The notes under the pieces are model-generated. The model worked only from the letters and a program-made list of their open reading frames with translations. It was not told the DNA's origin and ran no database searches. 64,000 nucleotides of DNA from Sphagnum compactum (Eukaryota; Bryophyta; Sphagnopsida; Sphagnales). The position numbers and the translations under genes are program-made. The stretch is from positions 15,806,875-15,870,874 of the forward strand of contig OZ234495.1 in assembly GCA_965153455.1 (NCBI GenBank), in the 5' to 3' direction. Below, one piece after another: positions 24,711-37,118 of this stretch (positions within the stretch are counted from its first letter, which is position 1; each line of letters starts with the position of its first letter).

Positions 24711-26843
24711 TCATTCCTTTGATGGAGGTGGTGGAAGGTCAAGATCAGACACATATGGCTCCCGTCCCTTCTGCACAAAAAATGTAGATACATTTACATC
24801 TAATGTAACACTCACTAACAGCTACAAACTCTACTAAAACATGCCTAACATCCCTCTGCAATCCATCATATGCTGACCAAAACCCAAAAAAATACAAAGA
24901 AACTCCAGGCACCAAAGACAACCTTGCTTAAGATACCAAGAGAAGGAAAGAAAGAGACTTCAAGAACTGATTGCCAGAGAGAGAGGGTGTTTGACATCCT
25001 GCCTGCCCAGTTGGTCGGTTCACCACTCCCCCACGAGTGTATGTTGTTAGTGGGTCAAGATTTCTGGCATCAAATGTCTTCAGAGGATCACGTGGAAGTC
25101 CAGCACCTTCATTTGGAGGAGCCTTGGATGTATCCGGAGGATTATTGATCACGACATAGCCACCCAGTAGTCCACCCACCAGCAGAAACAGGAAGCCAGC
25201 TAGTAATGGAAACCGCACAACCAATGGATCTATCCCCAGCTGCCCTAGCACACCTTTTCCAGTGATCACCTCCATAATTACTGCAGCCTGCAAGTTACAG
25301 AATTTGCATTTGAATCGCATGTTGCATTTCCTTCTTAACTATCTTAACATCATATTAGAGAAGCTATGCACCAGTACCTCCTCCAGGTGTGTCTAGTCTC
25401 ATTCTAGTCTCTCACATGGAAACATTCAAGGACAAAAGAGTTCATTCCGTCAAAGGACATGAGAGCTCTTTGTGAACTTCCAGTGATGCACTTACCCTGG
25501 ATGCAGATGTTGCTTGCATGATATCAAATCACACTTAGTTGCCAAGAGTACCTCAACAGAAGCAAACTTTTCAGGATGTCCAACTCTCTGTTGTGTACAG
25601 TACCATGTGCTAAAAGTGCATTACTAGTTAAGGACAATGAAATCATCAAAGAGAGTAGTTCTCAGCTCAGAAACTCTGATTGCATTTTATTCACATCTTC
25701 TTTCTCTCTGTGATGTGAATAGTTATGACCGGCCAGGGCTGCCAGTCATGCAAATACGCATTGTGAGATTGCTCACAAACAACTACTGATATAGCAAAAT
25801 TCATCGAATGAGTTAAACCTCTTCATCACTTCTGGATATGTGGGGAAAAAAAATCTGGAGTATAAGACTCAAGTGAAGATGATTATATACTGGTCAGTTG
25901 TGTAAGTTCAAAGAGAGACTTACTGCAAAACCAACCATAGCCAGGCGACCCACTTGAAGCTCTTGCAACCTGCCGAATCCAAAAAAGGTTCCAGGGCCCC
26001 CTAATCCATAAGGTTTTTCTTGACTGCTTCCCGCACTGTCACCCTCACCCTCAGTGGTAGCACGCACTGCAAATGGGGTCAGGATTCAGAACCAAGATTT
26101 TTCCATTATCTCTGAAATCCCCACAAGTGCTCCAACACATGCACAAAATGAGCTATGTGAAACCAGCAGCAATTGATTAAGATGGTACTGGAAGATTCAA
26201 AAGAAGATGTGCGATGTGCAAATTCCTGCACAGAACTCCATTGTAGAACTGTCTTCTCACAATAAGGCATTGCAACATTTTGCACTAAGTTTGCAATCAA
26301 TCTCTGTGTTTTGGAAAGATACTCTGGATATAATCTTTGACATAGCTGCCACTGCAGCAGTCATGGAAATTGATCTGAACAACAAAGATGATGAACATTC
26401 TCTGAACAAAACTAAAGTTATCTTCCCCGGGACTCTCTCTCTCTCTCTCTCTCTGTGTGCCTACCTTTCTTCAACTCTTCTGCATATACACAAACAGTTC
26501 CACGCATCCTGGGAGACGGCAAAAGGAGTCGAGGAACCAAAACCCTACCTGAGAGGATGCACCGTCGCCTTGTATGCAGCTTGATAGTTTGAGACACGAC
26601 AATAATGCAGGTCCCTTGAATCTGCGAAGAAGAAGAAGAAGCCAATCTCCAAGCCTGCGGCTTCACTCCACCTGTAGTAGTAGTAGTAGAAGTAGTTCTA
26701 TTACAACACGCTGAGAGACTTAACAACTGCGGTGAGCTAGATGTGCAGCTATTATTGTACAAAGCCGAAGAAGAAACAGCCGCACTGCACAAAATTCCGG
26801 GAACTGCGCATGCTTGCTGCATTTTCAATACACACTGTGCCAT
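24711..26843 (-). CDS. LHC-like (SEP/LIL-type) thylakoid membrane protein
   Basis: Four exons (-): 26549-26843, 25924-26066, 25024-25287 and 24711-24770, together 253 residues in one frame. The first 60-70 residues are Ser/Thr-rich and act-like a chloroplast transit peptide. After a GGPGTFFGFGRLQ stretch comes one chlorophyll-binding-type helix with ELQVGRLAMVGFA at about residues 134-146, split from AAVIMEVITGKGVLGQLG by an intron. A second membrane segment follows (FPLLAGFLFLLVGGLLGGY, about 172-190). The ExxxGRxAMxGF pattern is the signature of the LHC superfamily (ELIP, SEP, PsbS, OHP). With only one such helix plus a plain one, it belongs with the small stress-enhanced members rather than with antenna proteins. 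It may bind pigment and serve photoprotection (inference). The last donor (GTGAAC after 25024) is the least certain join; the last exon gives a Pro-rich tail. Confidence 0.78.
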
Positions 26844-27102
26844 AGCCAAAGCTTAGTTATACAAACAAAAAGAAGCAGAATTGGTGATCAATAATATCTC
26901 TCCCTTTTCTTTCCCCCCCCCGCTCTCGTCTGACGGTTTTGTAGTATTTCCAAAGCTCTATTCAACAAAAGTTGAACGAATGCTTGTTGGTCGCATCCGC
27001 AAGAAGAGGATACGGCAGATTTTGTGGCAAAAATTTCACGCAGGCGACCGAGCGAGCGACCGAGCGAGCACTACTCGTCGTCTGAAGCGAGAGCTCCAGC
27101 GC

Positions 27103-27126
27103 GGAGAGAGAGAGAGAGAGAGAGTG
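27103..27126. repeat. (GA)n microsatellite
   Basis: A GAGAGA run upstream of the LHC-like gene, in a more GC-rich patch of promoter DNA (about 26950-27250). Confidence 0.85.
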
Positions 27127-27943
27127 CGAGTTCTCGCAACGAGTGTCGCAGAGTGCACCCAGTCTAGCGCTGCTCTTAGTCGCCATTGGATTGTGCAAGG
27201 GATAACGGTCAGGGCTAAGCTGGGTGGTCTCCGTTTGTTTTTCCACTATTTTCTGATCCTCGTGTGCCATGAGTCACCAGCGCCCTTTTACTTTTTACAC
27301 GCCGTGTTGGAATTCTGACGCGGATAACTCCGATACAAGAATTCGGATGCGGATTCTACGATAGAATTTTTTGTTTGAGTTGGGAATTCCGTGGCGGATT
27401 CTACGATAGAATTGGTGAGTTGAGTTTCACGCCAAATGTTTTTTTTTTATAAAAAAACTACATTACATTTGGGGGGAAATGTGCATCCTTTAAATAATAA
27501 GAATGCATTATGTTTTTTGATTCAAAGAAAGTAGTTAGTTCATTATTAGGGTTTTAATTTCCTCTCATTCTTGAATGGGGGTTGAGTGCTTGTACAAAAC
27601 AACACCCTCCTTGTTGGCAATATCTCACATATTCTGAATCCAAATCTTACCAAATAAATTCCATTAAATCCTGCTCATCAAAATCTTTCCAACAACACCA
27701 AAGGCACATTCCAATTCCTCCAAAATTTTCAGCTACAATTTAATTTAATTTAATGTTCCGTGAAGAAGAAATCATCCAATATTCAAAAACTTTTGCATCG
27801 CAAGTCCAAGCGTTGTGGAACCAAGCCCATGCACCCCTCCTCATTGAGATCTTTCCAAAGCCACCAAGAACACTATATGAAGCATACCAATTCGGTGGAT
27901 CTCGTAACTACAAAACAAAACAAACTACCTTCCTTCATAGATA

Positions 27944-28113
27944 GATTGGATGGATAGACACATTACTAGGAGTCATATTTCTTTAATTAAGACTTTGCTT
28001 CTTGGCTATTCCTTTATAATATACCCCTTGCAAGGTTGTCTCTTATATGATTTTTTTTCAATAATTTGATCTTTCTCTTATAATTGAATGCAAAATTCAT
28101 AAGTTTTACTACA
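27944..28113 (+). repeat. 5' LTR (partial) of the copia element
   Basis: Shares 'GATAGACACATTACTAGGAG', 'CTTGGCTAT', 'ATATGAT' and 'CATAAGTTTTA' in order with the 3' LTR. Similarity stops upstream of about 27944, so the outer end is lost or diverged. Confidence 0.8.
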
Positions 28114-28125
28114 TGGTATCAAAGC
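28114..28125 (+). promoter_or_regulatory. Copia primer-binding site
   Basis: TGGTATCAAAGC follows the LTR end directly and matches the initiator-Met tRNA primer site of plant copia elements (TGGTATCAGAGC) with one change. Confidence 0.8.
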
Positions 28126-28259
28126 ATAAAAGATAAAACTTTATGATTGAGAGCTAGGTTTGCAAGAAAGTTTAATAATGATTCAAAAGAGGAAGACTCA
28201 CATCTTGCTACTATATTAATGTTTGATCTCACGATCATAACACGATATGGCATGCACTA

Positions 28260-29450
28260 ATATAATTTTTGCATATAACAGCATCTCAATTGAAAAATTG
28301 AATGGTACAAACTACCTTTTTCAGAAAATGAAAGTTCAGGTAACATTTGAAAAATTATTTAATTGGCATAATTGATGGAACTGATGTAGATCTTGGACCT
28401 ACTGATGTAATTCTACAAAGGGCTTGGAAACTTTAAGAAGGAATAACACTTGCATATGTTTTACTATATTGTTGTGACAATCAATTAACAATTGTTCAAC
28501 ATCTAACAAAAGTCAAAGAAACGTGAGATTTTTTTTAAACAATGTATGAACATGTGGATATATCAACAAGACTAATGGTGAAAAAGAAATTCATAGCATT
28601 AGTCATGCAAGAGGGAAAATCTACTACCTTTTTCATGGAAAAGTTTCAAGACTCGTTGAAACGAATGGCATGTGTTGGGTTGGTTGTGGATGACCAAGAG
28701 GTGGTGATGCAACTTCTTAGAGCATTGCCTCCATCATATAAAACATTTGTCACAATTGTTGGAAACATGCCAACATTGACACTTCCCATTCTAATGGCCA
28801 AGTTACAAGAAGAAGAAATCATGAATGAAAACAAACAAGGATCCACTTGACCTATTGCATTCTTCTCTCGAGGACAAACAAACAACAAACAAAATAACAA
28901 TAAGAGACATTTTGCAAAGAAAAAGCAAAGAATAACCAACAATAATCAAATGGATGAAAATGTAAAGAAGAAAAAAGGCAATTGCTTTTATTATGGTTTA
29001 TCAAGACATCACATCAATGATGGTAAACATAAAAAATGGGTTGAAAAAAGAAATGGAACCTCGAATCAAACCAACACAATCCAATCTTCTACCCATACAA
29101 ATGTGATAGTGGAAAATGAAAGATTGAAATTTTTTTAGCATGTTTGGTTGCTATTCAAGATTCAAAAACATGGTTGTTGGATTTAAGATGTACTCATCAC
29201 AGGACTCCACATAGAGAATGGTTTCACGAGTACATTCCTTTGATTAAATTCATGTAATGTACATGTGTGACAAGAGGATTCAACAAGCTATTGGAGTTGG
29301 TACCATCATCATACGTTTGTACTCTAATCTTGAAATTAATGTTCAGAATGTACTTTATGTACCTAGAATCAATAAGAATCTTTTGTCAATTGGACAAATA
29401 GCTGCATCAGGCATGCAAATGCTAATTAAAGATGATATTTGTTAGATTTC
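28260..29450 (+). pseudogene. Copia gag and protease remnants
   Basis: A gag frame at 28542-28850 reads through KKKFIALVMQEGKSTTFFMEKFQDS and LLRALPPSYKTFVT, typical of the UBN2-type copia gag. A decayed zinc knuckle follows at about 28975 (CFYYGLSRHH, where CxxC is lost). Another frame at 29257-29445 carries VQNVLYVPRINKNLLSIGQI, the conserved end of the protease/GAG-pre-integrase region. Several stops and frame changes separate these parts. Confidence 0.8.
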
Positions 29451-29626
29451 CACAAATTCACAAGGGACTGTTTTTTAAATCAAAGTTAAAAAGGAAGGGA
29501 ATATTTATCCTATGGGAGTAGGGATTATAGTGGAACAAAGTCATGTTCATGTGCGCATAACTTTTTTTAGTGAAAAGGAGTTCACCATGCTTTCACGTCA
29601 AACGTTTAGACACCTAGGAATTTAGT

Positions 29627-31260
29627 CCTGAGAAAAATTAGTTATTGGGTGGAAATACCTCACATAACCATGTTTATTCTATTCCAAATATTCCCGACGA
29701 TCAAACCACACGTCTGCATTTCCACTATCCATTTGAAATGGCACTTTCAACTTTTATACAACTAATTTTCAACTAAACTTGCCATTGATACAACTATTGT
29801 TGCCACTAGGTTTTCACTATGTAAATACTATTAATTTACTCATTTGGGACTTTTGTTCAACATCAATATGACTAGTCATCAACTATGTTACAACCAACAT
29901 GTTATGATACCACCTATAAACTATATAATTTATTGAAAATGAAAGTGTAGTCCCGAAATGATATTGAAATAATATAAACATTGTATTTTCAAGTCCATTG
30001 GGATGTACACAAGTATTCCTTTGTAAACCTCAAAATATTTTATTCCAAACATTGAAAAGAGCTTTACATTATATGTTTCAACTCTAAAGGCAAAGGAACA
30101 ACATAGAAAAAACATAAAACATGTTTTTAAACAAAATTACTTTTTATTTATAGATATCATATCTTCCTTGTTTCTTGTCCATTTTCAATGATCTAAAATG
30201 TTATGGATGCACCAAGTTAAAAAATGTACATGAATTATTTGAACTCCAGAGGTAAAGGAAAAACATAGAAGAACCATGAAAAAGATGAATATGTTAAATC
30301 TTAAAATGTGAATTAGGTCGGGGACCAAACATTGACCTTGTTTATTTTTTACAACCATATCTTCCTCATTATGTGTCTTTTTTGAGCAATTGGAACAACC
30401 ATGGGTGCACTAAATCAAGGTCAAAAAACATTTTCCACACTTGAAAAGCAAAAGGACAATGTATTTAAATTTTAAGTTATTTGAAAACTTAAGTGTTTGT
30501 TGATTAACATGTCTTATAATAATTGCAAATGAATTGTAACTAGGATGCAACTAATTTTTTATCCCATATTGTTTATCCTATCTTTCAAGTTTGTAAAGTA
30601 TATAACTAAGTACATTAAGAGTTTTTTTTTTTTAAAAACATTTGAAATAAGCTAATAAAAGAAGGATTGGCCCTAAAGGTTAAACTAAAAATAAAATAAG
30701 ATTATTCCAAATGACCTACCCACTTTAAACCTACCTACCTATCTACTTAGGCCTAATTACCTACTTAACTAATTTAAGAAATTTAGGTAGTACAATGCTT
30801 ACCTATTTTAAACCTACCTACTTATTGATCTAAACATCACATGTCAACATCTTAATAGCCTTGAGTTGAATGATGTAAATTAAATTAATAAAAACATTAA
30901 ATATCGAAATAAATCTAGAATTATCACGTGTCCATTGATGATTTGTAAACACATTGTTGTCATGTCAGCACATTGTTTCCTACGTAGTTGCAAGATAATG
31001 GCACAATAGTTACAAAATAAAGGCATAATAGTTATAACATAGTGACATAGTAATTGTAACGAAGTGGCACAATAGTTACAATCATTTAATTACAACATAA
31101 TTGCACAAATTACATATGTATATTGGTTTCATATACAATGAATTGTGTCATTACAATTCTTGTAACTCATTTGATAACACTTAAGCTATAGAAATATGGT
31201 GAGTTGCAAATGGTCATTACAGTTACAAACCTAGTTGCAAAAGACTTATTTTCTCATAGT
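29627..31260. mobile_element. Non-autonomous CACTA-like insertion in the copia element
   Basis: It interrupts copia between the GAG-pre-integrase and integrase parts. The right end reads TTATTTTCTCATAGTG, whose reverse complement CACTATGAGAAAATAA resembles the left end CCTGAGAAAAATTAGT. The right 300 bases hold many copies of AATAGTTACA and TAGTTGCAA, as expected for CACTA subterminal repeats. No coding region is present. Some copia sequence around the insertion is missing, so exact borders and target duplication are uncertain. Confidence 0.5.
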
Positions 31261-31261
31261 G

Positions 31262-32100
31262 GTAAAAACATGCACATGGAAGAATATTAAGTGTTTACGA
31301 AATGACATTAATGGTGGTGAATGTGTTTCACATGAATTCAATGCATCTTATGAACAATTTGGAATTGCAAAACAAATCACAAATTGATATACACCTAAAC
31401 AAAACCGTGTGTTGAAAATAAAAAATCATACCTTAGTTGAAAGTGCACATAGCATGTTGAAAATGTTGGTCTTCCAAACTCTTTATGGGGGGAAGCAATT
31501 GCAACATGTTATGTACAAAATCATTCTCCCACATAAGTGGTTTTACAAAAGAATCCATATGAATTATGGCATGGAACAAAACCAAATGTTAGACATCTTC
31601 ACAGTTTTGGTTGTGATGTTCACATCCGCGTGCCGGAAAAACTTAGACAAAAGTTAAATTTTAATAGTTAGGAAAATATCTTCATTGGTTATAGTGATGA
31701 AATGAAAGGTTACAAATTTTATGACTCACAAAATAAAAAATTACTCACTAACCATGATGTAATATTTGGTGAAACTCTTTTGCTTCAAATTTCAAGAACA
31801 ATGCAAGGAGGATAAATTCATAAATCAATAAAATTTTCACAAACAAAATCAATCCAAGTTCATCATCAAATATAAAGAAAAACAAATGGAACATATGAGT
31901 ACCCACTTGACCCAACACAATTCCAAGGCATACCACAAGTAATGCCTATACATGTTAATCAAACTCCTCCTCTTCTAAGTCAACCTACAATAATCATGCC
32001 AACAACACCAAGTCAAACACAAGGTATTTCAATAAGAATTTCTAAAAATGAAATGGCGTTACTTGATAGCCTTAATGACATTTACAATGTGGAATAACAA
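31262..32100 (+). pseudogene. Copia integrase remnant
   Basis: Across changing frames one can read NGGECVSHEF, YEQFGIAKQITN, YTPKQN, KNHTLVESAHSML, ELWHGTKPN-like and the FGCDVHIRVPEKLRQKLNF and IFIGYSDEMKGYKFYD segments of a copia integrase C-terminal half. At least three in-frame stops break it. Confidence 0.85.
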
Positions 32101-32129
32101 ATTGAATTAACTCCTATTACAAGAAAATC

Positions 32130-32790
32130 TGTGCACCACATTGTATCCCTCCACAAGCTGGCTTCCAAGGTTGCCCATCACATCCTGGGCCTAGGCCTTG
32201 TATTGGGAAGAACGCAAGCTACCCGCACCCCCCCTTCAGCCCTTTGTGATGGGCCAGTGCTACAAACTCTCTTTGATGTGCCTTTCTGCCTTCACCAACC
32301 CCACATACATGTCAGTGGGAACAATTCAAAAGACTGCAACAAAAGTGGGGAAGCCTTATCAATTTCAGATCTTGAAGGGTTTACCAAAATAGGGGCCCAC
32401 ATGGAGCCAAACACAAGGCTAATTCTTGTAAAGCCCACAGCTGAGGGTTTTAATGAGCATAAAGACCTGCTTCAATTGTTTTTTTTCCCATGATACCACA
32501 AGACAAAACAGAGAAAGTGTGGGCATTTTTCAGGAATCATGACAACTGGAGTGGCCATTCTGATTTTCACAAATTCTGCAAACAGAGGAGGACAAAATAT
32601 GCTGGGTAAGGTGCCCTCTGATTATGTGCTAAAATAATTGGAGCAGATCTTTAGGTCAACACTGCAACTTAGTCAAGAAAACAGTCAAATACTCCATGTT
32701 ATTTCTTCATGTGGCTGACAAGGTTGTGGCAACAAATACTCTCCAAGGGCCAGCTCCACACAATTTGCTGGGGAGTCCAAGATTACTTAT
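32130..32790. other. Unassigned DNA inside the split copia element
   Basis: More GC-rich than its surroundings, with two overlapping plus-strand frames (32131-32493 and 32198-32392) that match nothing I recognise. A degenerate CTATTACAAGAAAA near 32115 resembles the start of plant CACTA elements (CACTACAAGAAAA) and might mark a left end. Confidence 0.35.
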
Positions 32791-33123
32791 TTAGGAAGCA
32801 CGAGTCCTCTTCTGAACAAACAAAAGAACTTTGGCCTTCCACTCACTTAAAATCCCTTGAACTCCTAGAAGCTCTTCTTGCTTGTTGACAAACTTCTTAA
32901 GACCTTTATCAATAGCTTCTTCAATAGACAACATAGACAAGAAGCCACTTCTGAACTTAGTTCCTCTAGAAAAGAGCTCAATTAGGCTGGGCCTTGAAAG
33001 GATATTAAGGTTAGCAGAAATAACATGACCATGATGGGAATCAACAAAACTAGGGAAACGAAAACAAGCACAACCCGAGTGAATAATTTTATTAACTTGA
33101 GAAGCACGAACAGATCTCTTCAC
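32791..33123 (-). pseudogene. Possible retroelement ORF remnant
   Basis: The minus-strand frame contains HVISANLNILSRPSLIELFS and then RGTKFRSG. This resembles the 'HVxTxDLxIV...LRxLxxKGxKFR' segment found upstream of the reverse transcriptase domain in some non-LTR-type elements. No catalytic YxDD box was found nearby. A second minus frame at 33458-33778 may belong to the same remnant. The call rests on one motif remembered from family proteins. Confidence 0.35.
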
Positions 33124-34156
33124 AACACCACATTCTTTGTTTTCCAGTGCAATTCACTGCATTCTGATATTAGGTTAGAAGACTAAAGAAATTTTTAAAA
33201 AAAAGTTGAAGAATTCACAATTTGAGGACAGGATTGCAAGATATATATATATATATATATATCTTTTTCTGTTGTTGGAGTGTTTCTGCACTCTGGCTTT
33301 GAATCTTCCTCCACTTGCAGAGTTAGTTTTTCCACTAGAAAAACAGCAGAGTAGGTAGTCAAAAAAAACAAACTTGAAAACAACAGTTTCATTTCTTAGA
33401 TCTGCATCCAGAATACAAACATTATGAGTGATTTGCTATTTCCAAATCAATTCATGTTTACAGTTCTTTTCCGAAAAAGTGTTCACCACCCCTTGCATCT
33501 GGGATTTTCTTATCTTGGGGTTTGTTTTCCAACGCCCCATAGCTGAAAAACTCTTGACCAGAGGTTTTGACATATTTCCAAGCAACTAAGGGAGGGGACC
33601 AAAACTTTCTAACAAAAGGAGGAAGACAATCTAACATAGAAGGAAGGTTTAAAATGGAAGAGAGATTCAAACCATCCATACGAGAAGAAACAAAAACAAA
33701 GATAATGAGATCTCTGCCTAGGAAAAAGGCACTTGACGAGAAAGAACAAGGAACGTTTCTCTTAATAAAATTGCTCAAAATTTAGACAATTGAAAAGCAT
33801 GGCCAACATCAAGACCGAAAACAAAAGGAGAAAACTCAGACAACAACAGAAGCATACGAACCACATTCTTGGTCTTATACTTGGAGAGAAAAACAATAGA
33901 AAACTTACCTTAAGACATAAGAGAAGAAAGGCACATCATCAGAAGGAGAACCAGTCTCCTCAGAAATTGGCAAAGAAGGAGGAAGTAAACTTACAGCAAC
34001 ATTAGGAAAAACGTTGACAGGAACCCAAACTTTGTTATTAGGACGAGAAAATGAAGGCTTGCTGCCCTATCTCCACAACATTGCAGAAGCTTTATGTACC
34101 CTAGTAGTTTGTATGATAGGGAATTAACTATCACAACTTCCCCACTGACTTCATCA

Positions 34157-34327
34157 GCTCCCTACAGTGGGTAAAGGCCGGTGACAAGCACAATGAAGAA
34201 GAAACAACAAGGATAGTACTTCCTCATGAAGCCACATACAGAACCAAACAAGGGGAGACAAAAAAAAACACACACACCATTGAATTTATTAGCTCCCTGC
34301 AGTGGGTAAAGGCTGGTGACAAGCACC
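34157..34327. repeat. Duplicated 36-bp segment
   Basis: AGCTCCCTACAGTGGGTAAA and the following 'GGCCGGTGACAAGCAC' at about 34158-34193 recur at about 34291-34326 with three changes, spaced 133 bases apart. Confidence 0.85.
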
Positions 34328-34690
34328 ATCTTACGAACTGAGTTTTTGCTGCAGATCTGGAAGTAATGGGAAAACTCAGCCATACTATTGGCTAGCAACA
34401 GACCCCGCAACAAAGACCAGACAAAGAAACAAAGAAAGACAGAAAGGGAAAAGAACAGGGAAAGACTAAGAACAACCGAGGAAATACTTACATTGGGATT
34501 CGATTGTGTTACACCTATCTTGGAAATCCATTTAGGAAACACAATGACATGGTTTATGTGGGGATCCAACCTGTTCTGGTGACTTAATAGGCGTCCGTTT
34601 ACTTTGAATCAACTTGGGCATCTTCTTTGCTGTTGACGATGCAACTTGAGCATCGCCAACTAATGTTTGTATACGCACCTTGTTGTTTGT

Positions 34691-37118
34691 TCAATTGGAC
34701 TCACTGCTTGGGTTGTCCGAACTGCTACTAGATGTGTCGCGTTCGCTTCTGGACCCTTCCATTAACGAGCACGTTTCTTCTGCCATACTACGACGCGAAG
34801 TTGTTGCAATGTGTAGGCTCTTTCGGTAGGGGAGTGGATTGTAGGCTTGTTTTTCAATACGTCGTCTTGGCTTCTTCGTATGCCTCTCTTGTGCGCTCAC
34901 AAACTCTTGCCTACATCAGAGCGCAAACATTCAACAAAACAAGTGCATGTACTAGTTAGGCTAGGGTTCAAGTTCTAAGCATGTGATTAGGGATGCCTCG
35001 ATGGGTCGAACGTCTGTCAAACATCCAAACATATGAATTAATTACACTATAAGTCCTACCCACTCGACAAGATGCAAGAACCTCTTCACGGCTCATCACA
35101 GAGCTTGGCCCACCCTCATATTTAGAATCCTAGATTTATTGAGCTTGCTGGAACGAAGCTCTTCGTAGCACGCAGACATCTAGCAGGCTTGGTAATTAGG
35201 CGGAACTTACAATGCGGAGGCGGCTTGTTTCAGGCCTAGCTCTTCCACATGCAACAAGACCTCAGCAACTCGTCGATCTCTTGCTTGCAGGTATGGATTC
35301 GGATCCATACCTACTCCATTCTTGCAGGTGGCGAACGCTTCGTCAAACTGGCCTTGTGTTACGGTCAAAGACATCCTCGCTATATTGAATGTTCACCCAT
35401 TAACTAATTAGTGGTGAACTTATAAAAATCCTTATGACTCATGGCCTTCAAACTGGAAGTTGGTAAACAAATTGTTTGGGACTTAGTTTTGAAATTGTTG
35501 AAGCACGTCAGTGTAGGGTTTCATACATTTTAGTTGTAATAACGCCACAGTAGTATAAGGAGCCACTATTGCCGTCACGTCCAATCGATTGCTGGTCAGC
35601 TGGAACTGTATGTTTATTATATTCATATACCAGCCTATGTCTGGTCCATGTATGATACACCTCCTGAAACTGGAATTCAGTTGTGGCCTTTGTCTTCATT
35701 TGTCAAGCTACAATGCTAGGTTTCCCTGTTTAAACTTATAGACATTTGCACATATCATGCACAGTGGGAAAAAATTGCCCTAGCCCCCAAGGAAGGTGAC
35801 AATGAAGCAGAACCAAAGGATACCTAATGAAGGAACCAAAAAAGGGCACCCAACCACCTTAAATAATGTCACGAATAGTAGCCCAACACTTACATAACAA
35901 TTGTTGGACCACATAGAGTTGAACTAAGAATAATGTCAAAATTATCTACCTAACCTTTATACACATGCAAAATCTACCGAACAGCTGAGGCAATGCGGCA
36001 TGACTACCTTACAAAACCATTGTTCCCAATTCATACATACTCACCTCGTAGTCTCATTGCATAATCTGTGAAACCCTGGAAGGAACGACCACAATTAATC
36101 GATTTGAGTCAAAATTTGAGTGTCATATTCAGGGAGCATTTGAGTGATAACCTGCTTCCCTGCCTGCCACTCAACCACTTGGGTATGCTTGTCCCGTTCC
36201 AGCGATCTAATTTCCACCGCTAATTGTTGTCCGTCGACCACAGCCACAGCCAACCGGCTTGGGGCTACATTCAAAATTCCTTTCCGGGCTAATGTATTGG
36301 GAACTAGCTCCCTAAACAATACACGCTTCTTGTGTGATGGTGCTTTCAAAGATTTCACTGCTGTCTGGACAACGAACGATTGAAGGCGCTTGTGTATAGC
36401 CGGGACTTGCTCTTGAAGCCCTGGCCTGACCATAAGGTCTACCAATGAGTTAGGAGACAAGTGAGCACAGCTGGGCACCAAGATCTTCACCATCTCCGCT
36501 AGTGGGTCCTCCAGACTTTGATGCTCCTCGGCCTCCACTTCTACATGATGTGAGACATTTGGCATGTATGGGGAAAACTTATTTGTGTCTGTAATTAAAA
36601 TTTGTTGAACCTGCTTTAGCTCCAAACAAAGGGCACACAATTTGCCTTCCATTTTAGAAACACGTGCCTCTAAACCATGGATCCGTCGACTCATAGCTTG
36701 TGAATGTTGTTGATCTGTGCGTTAACTACCCGTCGTTGCAACCTTTCCCCATACATTCGGCTTCCAGTCACAGTCTCACCATGTTGCTGATACTCTGGGC
36801 TTCCGAGCGGAATCCTGCCACGTCGTTCATACCTTGGGCTTGTAGTTGCAATCTCATTGTTTATGCGATTCTTACTTCCGCCCACCAATCCCATCGTTCT
36901 AAACACAATTCCTATCCAAACACACGAAGGTGCAAAATATTGCCCCTGCAAAGCAATTTGCTGCGTGATGTAGGTAGTTTGGGTTTAGGTTGTCCTGTGA
37001 TTACGGTGAGAACAGGCGGGCATGATTCGAAGTTTTTTGCACAACGAATTGCATGTTTTGAAAAATGCCTTTCAACCCATGCCGCCATGATCACCGACCT
37101 TGAATGATTATCAAGCAT
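34691..37118 (-). CDS. Unrecognised minus-strand ORF cluster, possibly one spliced gene
   Basis: Function unknown. Several minus-strand frames have protein-like composition and sit in the same direction. One at 36095-36694 codes for 199 residues beginning MSRRIHGLEARVSKMEGKL, with a short coiled coil and a basic mid part. The frame at 36691-36951 ends with its stop overlapping that ATG. Smaller open segments lie at 35508-35699, at about 35208-35372 (starting MSLTVTQGQFDEAF) and at 34691-34900, which holds a KKPRRR basic patch and ends in a Ser-rich acidic tail. Some borders carry plausible AG/GT signals, for example a 31-base exon-like piece near 36045-36075. It may be a second protein of a CACTA-type element or a captured host gene. 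The intron-exon structure is not resolved. Confidence 0.3.
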
